DNA of 64,000 bases. Origin: Palsa-343 sp036269135 (GTDB lineage: Bacteria > Acidobacteriota > Terriglobia > Terriglobales > Acidobacteriaceae). Under the pieces are notes generated by a model. The model worked only from the letters and a program-made list of their open reading frames with translations, did no database searches and was not told where the DNA came from. The stretch spans positions 140,117 to 204,116 of the forward strand of contig DATASQ010000022.1 in NCBI GenBank assembly GCA_036269135.1, given 5' to 3'. Made by a program: the position numbers and the translations under genes. Below are positions 18,400 through 27,174 of the stretch, in pieces; position 1 is the stretch's first letter, and the number at the start of each line of letters is the position of its first letter.

Positions 18400-19110
18400 G
18401 TGACCCATCAGGAATTTTGGACGCGGGTGCAGGATGAGCTGCGCCGGCATGATTTGCTGAAGCATCCTTTCTACCAGGCCTGGTCGGCCGGTGATCTGAC
18501 CCAGGATGAGCTGAGCTTCTACGGACGGCAGTATCTGAACCATGTTGCCGCGTTTCCCGCGTACCTGACGGCGCTGCATGCGCGGCTGCCTGAGGGAGAG
18601 ACGCGCAGGGCGGTTCTGCGGAACGCGGCCGACGAGGAAGTTCATGGGACGTCGCACGCGGATCTGTGGCGGGCGTTCGTACGCGGCATGGAGAACGGTG
18701 CAGAAGGGGAGCCGGAGGCGATTTTGCCGGAGATGGCGGCGCTGGTCGAGACCTTCACACAGCTGGCGCGGGAGGGCTCACCGCTGGCCGCGCTGGGTGC
18801 GTTCTATGCCTACGAATCTCAGGTGCCGCGCATTGCCGAGGAGAAGTTGGCGGGACTCAAGAAATTCTACGGAGCCGACGACGCTGCGTGTGCCTATTTC
18901 CAGCTGCACCGGACAGCGGATGTGCATCATGCGGCCGTATGGCGGCGGCTGATGGAGCAGGAGATGGAGGCCACGCCCGGTGGCGCTGAGCAGGCGCTGG
19001 ATGGCGTGCGACTCGGAGCGCAGGCGCTGTGGGGGGCTCTGGACGGTATTGAAGCAACGCGCCAGGCAACGCGCAAGCCCGGCATTCCAGCCACTTCCTC
19101 CTGCGCATGA
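18400..19110 (+). CDS. CADD/PqqC-like di-metal oxygenase, candidate self-sacrificing p-aminobenzoate synthase
   Basis: A 236-aa all-helical haem-oxygenase-like protein starting at a GTG with CGGAGG 6 nt upstream. It aligns by eye with Chlamydia CADD. Candidate di-metal ligands Glu79, His86, Glu139, His170, Asp174 and His177 keep the spacing of CADD E81, H88, E142, H174, D178 and H181. The sacrificial Tyr (CADD Tyr27) and Lys (Lys152) correspond to Tyr25 in HPFYQAW and Lys149 in AEEKLAG. CADD residue numbers are from memory. The likely role is chorismate-independent pABA synthesis for folate; a redox role linked to MsrPQ is the alternative. Confidence 0.75.
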   Translation: MTHQEFWTRVQDELRRHDLLKHPFYQAWSAGDLTQDELSFYGRQYLNHVAAFPAYLTALHARLPEGETRRAVLRNAADEEVHGTSHADLWRAFVRGMENGAEGEPEAILPEMAALVETFTQLAREGSPLAALGAFYAYESQVPRIAEEKLAGLKKFYGADDAACAYFQLHRTADVHHAAVWRRLMEQEMEATPGGAEQALDGVRLGAQALWGALDGIEATRQATRKPGIPATSSCA

Positions 19111-19147
19111 GGGACGTGTCTGACCGACAGGTGGCCCTGGAGACTGC

Positions 19148-19786
19148 ATGAGACGGCGATGGATCGTGATTCTCAAGGTGCTGGCGCATGTGGCTTGCCT
19201 GGCGCCCATCGCCTGGCTGCTGTGGCATTTGTATCTGTCCGTGACGAGCCAGCCTGACGCGCTGGGGCCGGATCCGACGCACACGGTGACCTTCTTTACC
19301 GGTCGCGGAACGTTGCGGCTGCTGGTGATTACGCTGGCGGTGACGCCGGTGCGGCGACTGATCCCGAAGCTGAGCTGGTTGGTGCGGTTTCGCCGGCTGC
19401 TGGGGCTCTATGCGTTCTTTTATGCCTGCCTGCATTTGATGACCTACGTCTGGCTGTATGCGGGCTTCAGCTGGGCGGCAATGGTGGACGACATCAGCCA
19501 GCGGCGGTTCATTACGGCGGGGCTGGCGGCCTGGCTCATGCTGCTGCCGCTGGCACTCACCTCAACGTCGTGGTCGATCCGCAAGCTGGGCGGAAAGAAC
19601 TGGAATCGTCTGCACTGGCTGACGTATGGGGCGGCGCTTGCCGGGGTGATCCACTATTGGTGGGGGGTGAAGACGGGCGTGAAGACGCCACTGGCGATCA
19701 CGGTCGTATTAGGAGTGCTGCTGCTCGCGCGGCCGCTGTTGAAACAGCGTTCAGCGAACAAGGTTCAGCGAACCGTCAAAGCCTGA
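19148..19786 (+). CDS. msrQ: Haem b membrane subunit of the MsrPQ methionine-sulfoxide reductase
   Basis: A 212-aa integral membrane protein (YedZ family, ferric-reductase-like fold) with about six hydrophobic helices, such as VLAHVACLAPIAWLLWHLYL and LLGLYAFFYACLHLMTYVWLY. Conserved histidines for haem (HLMTYVWLY, HYWWGVK) are present. GPDPTHTVTFFTGRGTLRLL is a family signature. It passes electrons from the quinone pool to MsrP in the periplasm. GGAG lies about 6 nt before the ATG, 37 nt after the CADD-like gene, so all three are probably co-transcribed. Confidence 0.92.
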   Translation: MRRRWIVILKVLAHVACLAPIAWLLWHLYLSVTSQPDALGPDPTHTVTFFTGRGTLRLLVITLAVTPVRRLIPKLSWLVRFRRLLGLYAFFYACLHLMTYVWLYAGFSWAAMVDDISQRRFITAGLAAWLMLLPLALTSTSWSIRKLGGKNWNRLHWLTYGAALAGVIHYWWGVKTGVKTPLAITVVLGVLLLARPLLKQRSANKVQRTVKA

Positions 19787-19795
19787 CGACGCCGT

Positions 19796-20272
19796 TCAGC
19801 GGTTGCCGAGCGGCTTGGACATGCGGATGAAATGGCAGGGCTGGCTGACGCGGAGAGCCATCTCATCGGGGATCGGTTCTTCTCCGGAAATCCTGTAGCC
19901 GAGCTTTTGGTAGATCGGCGGCAGTTCGGTGCGGAGATTCACCACGGTCAGATCCATGGCATGGGCGCCCATTTCTCGGGCGAATTCTTCGACGGCGGCG
20001 GTCAGGCGGCCACCGAGACCGGTCTTCTGCACGGAGGGGGCCACGGAGAGCAGGCCGAGATACCCGCGATCGCCGCGAAGTTCCACGTAGACACATCCGA
20101 TGAGAGCGCCGTGATCCTCGGCGAGGAGGAAGCGGCCCTTTTTGAAGTATTCAGCGGCGTGGTCGGGACTGAGGCGGTCGTCGGTCTTGAAAAAGCGCTC
20201 GACCGCAAACGCCTGGTTCACCAGCGCGTTGATTGCGGGCAGATCGGATTCGAGGGCGAAGCGGAAATCCAT
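19796..20272 (-). CDS. GNAT-family N-acetyltransferase
   Basis: A 158-aa protein with a GNAT fold. The acetyl-CoA-binding loop is LLSVAPSVQKTGLGGRLTAA (about residues 75-94), preceded by the beta-strand GALIGCVYVELRGDRGYLG. The C-terminal PPIYQKLGYRISGEEPI is the usual motif B region. The acceptor substrate is unknown. It is convergent with msrQ, with a 9-bp gap, and no shared function is apparent. Confidence 0.82.
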   Translation of the reverse strand: MDFRFALESDLPAINALVNQAFAVERFFKTDDRLSPDHAAEYFKKGRFLLAEDHGALIGCVYVELRGDRGYLGLLSVAPSVQKTGLGGRLTAAVEEFAREMGAHAMDLTVVNLRTELPPIYQKLGYRISGEEPIPDEMALRVSQPCHFIRMSKPLGNR

Positions 20273-20352
20273 AGAGACAGGGTGGAGAGTTCAGGGTATA
20301 ACTGCCGCCCGGCAGCGGTGGAGCGTATGAGCTCTTCTCCACACATCGAATT

Positions 20353-22095
20353 TTAGCCGACGTCGACGCGCCAGAGGTCGAGGCCGGCGATGCGCATGAC
20401 GCGGGCCTTTCCCTGGAAAATGTGCTGGAACTCGACGGTCTCGGGAAGCCATTCTTCTTCACCCATACGAAAGAGGCGGTCGCCCAGAGGTGTGAGCGGC
20501 TCGCCATCGATCATGAGCCGGCCCTTGAGCAGGTAGACCATCGAGTCGCTGGCCCAGGGGCTCTCGCTCTGGTAGCGACCGGTGAAAGTGGCGTAATGCG
20601 CAGGAACGGTGAAGCTGCGCGGGCCTTCGTAGCCGGGTGCGGCGTACCAGTCCGGGCCATACGCGACCTCAACCACGGGCGGCGGAGGATCGGCGGCTTT
20701 TCCTTTCGCCGGCGCGGCCTTCCTGCTGAATGTGAGATTAAATTCGGCGAAGTTGCCCGGCACGGTTGAGATGAATTCGTCGCCGCTGCTGTGCTGCAGG
20801 GGCACCGCGGTCGAGCCATGGATGAGGGACAGTTGCTTTTCGCGGGCTGCGAAGGTCAGGGTGCTCCCGTTGGAAGCGGTGAAGGTTCCGGCGTAATCGG
20901 CGGCGTTGGCGGCCTCGCGCGGGTCGGCGATGGCGGGTGCGGCGGGAAGAGACCCGGACTCGCGTTCGGCGCGCAGCAGCCGCACGGCATATTCGGTCAC
21001 CGCTGTAGGACGGTAGCCCTGCATGGCGTTAACGGAGGCAAACCCGGCGACCCCGCCATCGAGATCGATATGGATGGAGGAGGCGAAGGCAATCATGCCG
21101 CCGGTATGGCGCAGGATTTTATGTCCGTCGAGCGTATCGACGGCAATGCCGTAGCCGTAGCTGGCGGTGGGGCTGAACTCGTCGGCCTTGATGTACGGCG
21201 TGGCCATGAGTTCGAAGCTCGGTTGGGAGACGATGCGGCCGCTCGGCGCCTCTCCGCGATTGAGCAGCATGGACAGGTAACGCGCCATGTCGCCGGGCGT
21301 GGAGGCGATGCAGCCGGCAGTGTCGTCCATGATGAGATTCGGCGCGGGCGCCAGCCGTCCCTGGCGCGGATAGACCTGATCGTCCCGGAAGGGCTCGTAG
21401 CCGACGGCGGCCCGGGCGCGATCGGCGGTGGTAATGACGGGGCGCGTTTGAGACATGCCGACGGGCGTGAGGATGCGCTCCTGGGCGAGTACGCGCCAGG
21501 GACGGCCGTCAAGCGTTTGCGCCAGCAATCCAAGGATGGCGAAGCCGGGATTGCAGTAATGGAAGTGCTGCCCGGGCGCAAAGCCCTGGACCAGCCGGCC
21601 CGCGGGATCGGCGGTGAAGATGCCGATGTTGTCGGGCAGCCCGGAGGTGTGAGTGAGCAGATGGTGGATCGTGACGGTGCCGTATTCGGTGACGATGGGC
21701 AGATCGGGCAGGTAGTCGAGGACCGGCGTATGGAGGTCGAGCTTGCCTTCTTCATGTAGCTGCAGGATGACCAGCGCGACGAAGGACTTGGTGATGGAGC
21801 CGATCTGGAAGAGGTGGTCCGGCGCAACGGGGAGGCGCTGATCGAGATTGGCGTATCCATAGCAGGCTACGCGGCGAGTCCCCCGGGCGTCGGCGAGGCC
21901 CAGCGTGAGCCCGGGCGCGTTCATCGCCGGCAGGTAAGCGGCGGTGAAGGTGTCGAGCTTTTCCTCCAGAGGGCCGGATGCGTGCGGCATGGGCAGATCC
22001 GCGGCCCAGGCGTCGGAGGCCGGCAGGAGTGCGATCCCGGCCGCGGCAGCTGAGGCGGAGAGAAAACTACGGCGCGAGACGCGATGGAGGGGCAT
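20353..22095 (-). CDS. Serine hydrolase, beta-lactamase class C / PBP family, Tat-exported
   Basis: A 580-aa exported protein. The N-terminus (residues 6-28) is a twin-arginine signal (SRRSFLSASAAAAG) ending near AWAA. In the serine-hydrolase domain (about 35-400) the SxxK motif is in GSITKSFVALV, the second motif is HYCNPGF (YxN) and the third is RHTGG (KTG-equivalent). The C-terminal about 150 residues form a separate beta-rich domain common in this family. Members include esterases and D-aminopeptidases; true beta-lactamase activity is unlikely. Start 22095 is chosen to give a proper Tat signal; ATG 22116 is in frame, and longer starts are spurious. Confidence 0.85.
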   Translation of the reverse strand: MPLHRVSRRSFLSASAAAAGIALLPASDAWAADLPMPHASGPLEEKLDTFTAAYLPAMNAPGLTLGLADARGTRRVACYGYANLDQRLPVAPDHLFQIGSITKSFVALVILQLHEEGKLDLHTPVLDYLPDLPIVTEYGTVTIHHLLTHTSGLPDNIGIFTADPAGRLVQGFAPGQHFHYCNPGFAILGLLAQTLDGRPWRVLAQERILTPVGMSQTRPVITTADRARAAVGYEPFRDDQVYPRQGRLAPAPNLIMDDTAGCIASTPGDMARYLSMLLNRGEAPSGRIVSQPSFELMATPYIKADEFSPTASYGYGIAVDTLDGHKILRHTGGMIAFASSIHIDLDGGVAGFASVNAMQGYRPTAVTEYAVRLLRAERESGSLPAAPAIADPREAANAADYAGTFTASNGSTLTFAAREKQLSLIHGSTAVPLQHSSGDEFISTVPGNFAEFNLTFSRKAAPAKGKAADPPPPVVEVAYGPDWYAAPGYEGPRSFTVPAHYATFTGRYQSESPWASDSMVYLLKGRLMIDGEPLTPLGDRLFRMGEEEWLPETVEFQHIFQGKARVMRIAGLDLWRVDVG

Positions 22096-22142
22096 GAGTG
22101 GTGAGCAGTCTAGCATGCTGGGCGTCGAGGCCCCGGCAACGG

Positions 22143-22169
22143 AAAAAGGCCGGCATCGCTGCCGGCCTT
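22143..22169 (-). terminator. Rho-independent terminator downstream of the Ctp protease
   Basis: Read on the minus strand, AGGCCGGC / GCCGGCCT form an 8-bp perfect stem with loop AGCGAT followed by TTTTTCC, 22 nt after the protease stop codon. Confidence 0.9.
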
Positions 22170-22190
22170 CGAACCATTCCTGACTGCGGG

Positions 22191-23807
22191 TTATTGAGCG
22201 ACGGGAGCCTTGCTGAGAGCGGCTTCCTTCTCGGCGAGGACCTGCTGCGCATGCTGCTCGAGTTGCGCGGCCTGGGGGATGTCGTTGATGGCGGACTGGA
22301 TCTCGGGGTCCCACGCGGCCTCGACCTTGAGGCCGGCGGTCTGCCCGAAATCGGTGGTAAAGATCTTGGCCTTGATGTTGGCCTTTACCCAGTCGAGGTT
22401 CTTGTTGAGTTGCTCCGGCGTGAACTGGTAGTTCTGCGCGGTGAGGTAGCCCTTGAAGTCGTTCAGAACACCATCGTCCACCAGAAAATCCTTGCTGACC
22501 TGGTGATGAGCGGTGTACTGCTCGGTGAAACCGAGGAAGGCCTCGCGATCGAGCAGAAGATCCTGGAAGGGCGTGGACTTGGGCGGCTCGACCTTGATAT
22601 CCGGGGTGATGCCGCCGCCGCCGTAGACGGTGCGCCCGGAGTCGGTGAGCCTGACCTCACGGTCTTTGTCGTTCTGCGGCTGATCGTGGTTGTAGTAGTA
22701 GTCGTAGAGCGAGACGCCGTTGTAATTGCGCTGAATGAGGCGCCCGCTGGGCGTGTAATAGTGATAGGTCGTCAGGGCCAGCCCGGTGTTGTCAGACAGC
22801 GTGTAGACGGTCTGCACCAGCCCCTTGCCGAAGGTCGTCTCGCCGGCGATCAGCGCACGATCGTGATCCTGCAGGGCGCCGGACACGATCTCCGCTGCCG
22901 ACGCGGTGTTGCGATTCACGAGCACAACGATGGGGAAGTTTTCGCCGTCGTTGCCATGCGTTGCGCGATAGACCTGCTCGGGGAACGCGCGTCCGCGCTG
23001 CGAAACGATAATCTGGCCGCGCTTGAGAAGCCGATCGCAGACCGCGACGGCTTCCACGAGAACGCCGCCAGGGTTGCCGCGCAGATCCAGCACAAGGCCT
23101 TTCAGGTTCGGACCAAAGGCATCGATCGCGTCGTCGAATTCGCGGCCCGTCGTTTCCTGGAACTGCTTGATGTGAACGTAGCCGATGCCGGGACGGATCT
23201 CGTAGCTGAGATCGATGCTGGCATTCGGGATCTCGTCACGGACGAGCTGGAAGGTCATTGGGGCAGACACGTCGGGACGCGCCATGGTGACGCTGACTTT
23301 GGTGCCGCGCGGACCTTTGAGGCGGTTGGCCACATCGTCGGAGCTGAGGCCGGCGGCCGACTGGCCATCGATGGCGGTAATCACGTCGCCCGGATGGATG
23401 CCCGCGCGAAAGGCTGGGGAACCCTCGATGGGATTGACGACCACCACTTTGCCGTTCTGCGGGACGATGTACATGCCGACGCCGTAATACTTCCCGTGCT
23501 GCTCCTCCCGCATGCGGGCGTACGCCTTGGGATCGTAGAAGTTGGAGTGGGGATCCAGCGTGTGCAGCATCTCCGGGATGGCGCCGTCGTAGATCACCTT
23601 GTCGGGCATGTCGCCGGTGAGGGGCTCGGCGTAATTCCTGGCCACCACGTCGTAGACGGAGGCGAAGGATTTGAGGCCGTCGCGGAAAGTGGACTCATCA
23701 GCCGCGGATTGAGCGCCGACCTGCTGGCTGAGGACCATGCCGCCCAGCGCGCAGACGGCGAAGAAGATGACAAGAGAAAACAGAGTGCGACGGGTGCGGA
23801 TGGACAT
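22191..23807 (-). CDS. C-terminal processing peptidase (S41 family)
   Basis: A 538-aa periplasmic serine protease (CtpA/Prc type). An N-terminal signal or anchor covers about residues 6-28 (TLFSLVIFFAVCALGGMVL). The PDZ domain (about 100-200) contains GVGMYIVPQNGKVVVVNP and GIHPGDVITAIDG. The S41 core (about 205-400) includes GYVHIKQFQETTGREFDDAI and LDLRGNPGGVL. The catalytic Ser is in TASAAEIVSGAL and the Lys in TFGKGLVQT. It would trim or degrade envelope proteins from their C-termini. It has its own terminator and is followed by the beta-lactamase-like gene. Confidence 0.92.
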   Translation of the reverse strand: MSIRTRRTLFSLVIFFAVCALGGMVLSQQVGAQSAADESTFRDGLKSFASVYDVVARNYAEPLTGDMPDKVIYDGAIPEMLHTLDPHSNFYDPKAYARMREEQHGKYYGVGMYIVPQNGKVVVVNPIEGSPAFRAGIHPGDVITAIDGQSAAGLSSDDVANRLKGPRGTKVSVTMARPDVSAPMTFQLVRDEIPNASIDLSYEIRPGIGYVHIKQFQETTGREFDDAIDAFGPNLKGLVLDLRGNPGGVLVEAVAVCDRLLKRGQIIVSQRGRAFPEQVYRATHGNDGENFPIVVLVNRNTASAAEIVSGALQDHDRALIAGETTFGKGLVQTVYTLSDNTGLALTTYHYYTPSGRLIQRNYNGVSLYDYYYNHDQPQNDKDREVRLTDSGRTVYGGGGITPDIKVEPPKSTPFQDLLLDREAFLGFTEQYTAHHQVSKDFLVDDGVLNDFKGYLTAQNYQFTPEQLNKNLDWVKANIKAKIFTTDFGQTAGLKVEAAWDPEIQSAINDIPQAAQLEQHAQQVLAEKEAALSKAPVAQ

Positions 23808-23912
23808 GCTGGTCAGGAATCCTGGCGCTCGGTCCGGCGTGGGGCATGCGATGCAGCAGGACGAGGAGCGGCTGAGGGAAGTATACCGTACCTGGGCAAT
23901 GCTGCACCGGCG

Positions 23913-24416
23913 TCAGGATGCGCTGGCGGCGGCGATTCGTTCCAGTTGACCGAGGTGGTTGAGATCGTGACCGGCCATGGTTTCCACGATGGTGGAGAAG
24001 GTCATGGCGCCGCGTTCGGGATGGGTCACGGGCTTGTTCGCCTGCTTCGGCATGGCCGGCTCGATCAGGAGCAGGTTCCAGCGGCGGAGCAGGGAAAACG
24101 TGGCGAGGGCTTCGTTGGGATCAAGGCCGGCATAGGGCCCGGCCCACTTTTCCTGGTCGAAGGGCTGGATGACGTGCTGATCCTCGGCGAGGGTCTGGCG
24201 GAGGCGGAAGGCAAAGGCGATCTCGCAGTCGGTGAGGTGACAAAGAATGTCGCGGGCCGACCACTTCCCGGGTGCGGGGGGCGCCGTCATGGAGCCGGGG
24301 CCGATGCTCCGCGCCAGGCTCTTGAGGCGTGAAGGCGTGGCGGGCAGCACGGCCAGCGGGTTCTGGGCCCCCAGGAAGCGGGCATAGGGGTTCAGGGTGT
24401 CGGCAGGGGTGGTCAT
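23913..24416 (-). CDS. DinB-family metal-dependent protein
   Basis: A 167-aa four-helix-bundle protein of the DinB/YfiT family. Three candidate metal-binding histidines are visible: one in ILCHLTDCEIAF and two in AGHDLNHLGQLERI near the C-terminus. WSARDILCHL is the typical helix-2 motif. Family members include thiol-dependent transferases and damage-induced proteins; the substrate here is unknown. Start 24416 is preferred over the in-frame TTG at 24422 because GAGG lies 7 nt upstream. It is transcribed away from rimP, so the 24.42-24.65 kb gap is a divergent promoter region. Confidence 0.82.
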   Translation of the reverse strand: MTTPADTLNPYARFLGAQNPLAVLPATPSRLKSLARSIGPGSMTAPPAPGKWSARDILCHLTDCEIAFAFRLRQTLAEDQHVIQPFDQEKWAGPYAGLDPNEALATFSLLRRWNLLLIEPAMPKQANKPVTHPERGAMTFSTIVETMAGHDLNHLGQLERIAAASAS

Positions 24417-24552
24417 AGGCAAACCTCAGAAGGGGTGAGTCTTCGCGCCAGTATTCCATGCTGGCCGCTGGATTTGAAAGGAAGCGGGAAGGCGGTTACA
24501 CTGACAGAGAACACGGTTGTCCGGTTGCGCGACTGCGCGGGGCCGGGAAAAC

Positions 24553-24578
24553 AGTGGGCGCAAGCCCACTTTTTATTT
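24553..24578 (+). promoter_or_regulatory. Terminator-like hairpin in the rimP-nusA-infB leader
   Basis: A 6-bp GC-rich stem GTGGGC/GCCCAC with a GCAA tetraloop is followed by TTTTTATTT, about 75 nt before the rimP start. It lies after no plus-strand gene, so it most likely acts in the operon's own leader as an attenuator rather than ending an upstream gene. Similar hairpins precede rimP-nusA operons in other bacteria. Confidence 0.7.
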
Positions 24579-24650
24579 GGTCTGAAAGCGGATCGCGAAA
24601 ACAGTGCTTCGACGTTGCGCCGTGGCCGCTTCGTTCAGGATTCAGACTTC

Positions 24651-25271
24651 ATGGCCTTTGCTGTTGACCAAATTCGGGCGGTGGGACAGCGCGTGGCAGC
24701 TTCCCATGGCCTTGATGTGGTGGAGATCGAGTTCCATGGAGGGGCAAAGCACCGGATGCTGCGCGTCTTCATCGAGAAGAATGCGGAGGAGCGGAGAAAG
24801 CTGGCGGAAACGAAGGGCGATCCGGGAGTGGAGTCGAACCTCGGGAGTGCATCCGGAACCGGCGACCCTGGACTCGATCAGCTGGCGGGCATTACCCACA
24901 ACGACTGCGAGGCCTTCAGCCGGGATTTCGGGACGGTGCTGGACGTGGAGGACCTGATCCCGGGTAGCGAGTACACGCTGGAGGTTTCCTCGCCAGGCCT
25001 GGATCGGAAGCTGCGCGGGGCTGAAGACTTTCGCCGGTTCCAGGGCTCGCTGGCGAAGGTGCAGACGTTCGAAGCCGTGGCGGGCAACCGGCATTGGCAG
25101 GGCAGGGTCAGAAGAGTGGACGATGCGTCGATCCGGCTGGAGTTGGCAGGAAAGAAGGCTGCCGGCCGGGGGAAAAAGATTGCCGGGAAGAAAGTCGATG
25201 GCGAAGAGACGAACGAAGTAGAGATCGCGCTGAGCAACATCGAGAAGGCGCAGCTGGTTCCGGAGCTCTGA
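24651..25271 (+). CDS. rimP: Ribosome maturation factor RimP
   Basis: A 206-aa protein needed for 30S subunit maturation. The N-terminal domain is typical (MAFAVDQIRAVGQRVAASHGLDVVEIEF). The core signature DVEDLIPGSEYTLEVSSPGLDR (about residues 100-121) is diagnostic. The length exceeds the usual about 150 aa because of two insertions: a charged loop after FIEKNAEE (about 45-75), and a Lys/Gly-rich segment (about 165-190) inside the C-terminal SH3-like domain. ATG 24651 starts the conserved protein. It is first in the classical rimP-nusA-infB order. Confidence 0.92.
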   Translation: MAFAVDQIRAVGQRVAASHGLDVVEIEFHGGAKHRMLRVFIEKNAEERRKLAETKGDPGVESNLGSASGTGDPGLDQLAGITHNDCEAFSRDFGTVLDVEDLIPGSEYTLEVSSPGLDRKLRGAEDFRRFQGSLAKVQTFEAVAGNRHWQGRVRRVDDASIRLELAGKKAAGRGKKIAGKKVDGEETNEVEIALSNIEKAQLVPEL

Positions 25272-25280
25272 AGGGCAGGG

Positions 25281-25302
25281 ATCAGGCAACAGGCAACAGG
25301 GT
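25281..25302. repeat. Heptanucleotide tandem repeat (CAGGCAA unit)
   Basis: About three 7-bp units (caggcaa, caggcaa, cagggtg) lie in the short rimP-nusA gap, within the operon. They are the same class as the other heptamer arrays. Confidence 0.65.
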
Positions 25303-25358
25303 GCGGGCTCGGCTGCCCGCTGACCGACAAATTTGGGAACAGGGACTGAGAGAGAAAC

Positions 25359-27032
25359 ATGGCAAGTGTGCTTTACGACAGCATTGAGGCGTTGAGCCGC
25401 GATAAGGGCATCGATCCGCAGATCGTGGTGTCGGCGGTGGAAGACGCGATTGCGCTGGCCACGCGCAAGTACTACAAGACGCAGGAAAACATGCGTGCGG
25501 AGCTGGACAAGGATACGGGCGAGATCCGCGCCTATGTCTATAAGACAGTGGTCGAGAACGAGGAACAGATTGAAGATCCCGTGAACCAGATCGCGCTGGA
25601 GCAGGCCCGCGAGCTCGCGCCCGATGTCGAAGTGGGCGGCGAGATCCGCTACTACAAGCCCACCGACGTGCTGGGACGCATCGCCGCGCAGATGGCGAAG
25701 CAGGTGATCTTCCAGAAGGTGCGCGAGGCGGAGCGGGATACCGTCTTCAATGAATATGCGCACCGCGTGGGCGAGGTGCTCACCGCGACGGTGAAACGGC
25801 TGGAGCTGCAGGACGTGATCTTCGACCTGGGCAAGGCCGAGGCGCGGATGCCGCGGCGGGAACAGTCGCGTCTGGAGCAGTTTGCCGTGGGCGAGCGGCT
25901 GCGCGTGGTGTTGCTGCGCGTGGACCGTGCGGCGCGCGGGCCCCAGGTCGTTGTCTCCCGGGCGGCCCCGGAGCTGGTGCAGAGCCTCTTCCAGAGCGAG
26001 GTCCCGGAGATCTATGACAGCACCGTGATGATCCGGGCCATCGCGCGCGAGGCCGGGGAGCGGACGAAGATCGCCGTCATGTCGCGCGACAAGGATGTCG
26101 ATCCGGTGGGTGCCTGCGTGGGTATGAAGGGCATGCGCGTGCAGTCGATCATCCGCGAGCTGCGCGGAGAAAAGATCGACATCATCGAGTTCAGCGAAGA
26201 AATCACCACCTTTGCGGAAAAAGCGCTGCAGCCGGCCAAGGTGAGCCGCGTAAGCATCAGCGATCTGAACGACAAGCAGCTGGAAGTGATCGTGGACGAC
26301 ACGCAGCTGTCGCTGGCCATCGGCAAAAAGGGTCAGAATGTGCGGCTGGCGGCCAAGCTGCTGGGCTGGAAGATCGATATCAAGAGCGAGGAAGAAAAGC
26401 GGCAGGAAGTCGAACAGCAGATGTCCGCCATGGCGGGAGCAACGGCCACGCCAATCGAGCAGGTGGGCGAACTGGGCGATTCGATCATCCAAAAGTTGAT
26501 AGCGGCGGGGATTACCACGGTGGAAGCCCTTGCCGATATGACGCCGGAGCAGTTGGAGGAGATCCCAGGGATCGGCGAAAAAACACTGGAGAAGATCAGC
26601 GTGGCCGTTCGACACTATTTTGGACAATACGAGGAAGGCGAAGAGCGTCCGGCTGGGGCGCAGGCGGCAGGGGAAGCCGATATTGCTGCCGCACAGCACG
26701 CCGAAGAAGCGTCTGCGGAGGAAGAGATCGAGGCTCTCCAGCAGGACCTGACGCAGAGCGGTCAGGAGCCGGCCAGCCCGGACGGATCGGGCCTGATCAA
26801 CGACGAGGTCGCCGAGGAGCGGATCGCCGAGGTGACCGAGGTGGGTCCGGCTTTGGACGAGGAAGGTGCGGAGTCGCTGGTGCCCGGACGCGAAGACACA
26901 AGCGAGCGGCTGGCAGAACACGAGACCAACCCGGAAGTAGCCCGGGATGAAGCCGTGGTCGAGGGTAATGTGGAAGAGGTGCGGGAAGAAGAGCTGGGCG
27001 ACAAGAAAGTGGACGAAGGAACGGGTGGATAG
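25359..27032 (+). CDS. nusA: Transcription termination/antitermination protein NusA
   Basis: A 557-aa RNA-polymerase-binding factor. The N-terminal domain (1-125) includes ASVLYDSIEALSRDKGIDP. An S1 domain lies at about 135-200 (GEVLTATVKRLELQDVIFDLG). KH1 (GACVGMKGMRVQSIIREL, about 250) and KH2 (LAIGKKGQNVRLAAKLLGW, about 315) follow. A helix-hairpin-helix segment at about 370-425 (LADMTPEQLEEIPGIGEKTLEKI) precedes an acidic, Glu-rich tail (430-557) with low complexity. It controls pausing, termination and antitermination. GAGAGAAAC precedes the ATG. Confidence 0.96.
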   Translation: MASVLYDSIEALSRDKGIDPQIVVSAVEDAIALATRKYYKTQENMRAELDKDTGEIRAYVYKTVVENEEQIEDPVNQIALEQARELAPDVEVGGEIRYYKPTDVLGRIAAQMAKQVIFQKVREAERDTVFNEYAHRVGEVLTATVKRLELQDVIFDLGKAEARMPRREQSRLEQFAVGERLRVVLLRVDRAARGPQVVVSRAAPELVQSLFQSEVPEIYDSTVMIRAIAREAGERTKIAVMSRDKDVDPVGACVGMKGMRVQSIIRELRGEKIDIIEFSEEITTFAEKALQPAKVSRVSISDLNDKQLEVIVDDTQLSLAIGKKGQNVRLAAKLLGWKIDIKSEEEKRQEVEQQMSAMAGATATPIEQVGELGDSIIQKLIAAGITTVEALADMTPEQLEEIPGIGEKTLEKISVAVRHYFGQYEEGEERPAGAQAAGEADIAAAQHAEEASAEEEIEALQQDLTQSGQEPASPDGSGLINDEVAEERIAEVTEVGPALDEEGAESLVPGREDTSERLAEHETNPEVARDEAVVEGNVEEVREEELGDKKVDEGTGG

Positions 27033-27162
27033 CCGGGCGATGCGGTCCGGTCGCAGGCCGCGCGCGGATTTTCTGCGCATCGCGGAGCGAATTGAACCGC
27101 GATTACGGCATTTTCAGAGATAATGAAAGAGATACCAGACCCACAAGTCAGGAGTTGTCCGT

Positions 27163-27174
27163 ATGAAGAACTAA
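27163..27174 (+). other. Three-codon mini-ORF (Met-Lys-Asn) in the infB leader
   Basis: AGGAG followed by an 8-nt spacer and ATG AAG AAC TAA lies 34 nt before the infB start. The spacing is good enough for initiation. It could be a minimal leader peptide or a chance occurrence in the 176-nt nusA-infB gap. That gap otherwise contains no ORF and no clear terminator. Confidence 0.35.

Noticed and set aside
20353..22095. Annotation of the serine hydrolase as an antibiotic-resistance beta-lactamase
   Set aside because: The SxxK/YxN/HTGG motifs fit the broad class C/esterase family, but the length (580 aa with an extra C-terminal domain) and Tat signal fit peptidase/esterase members better.
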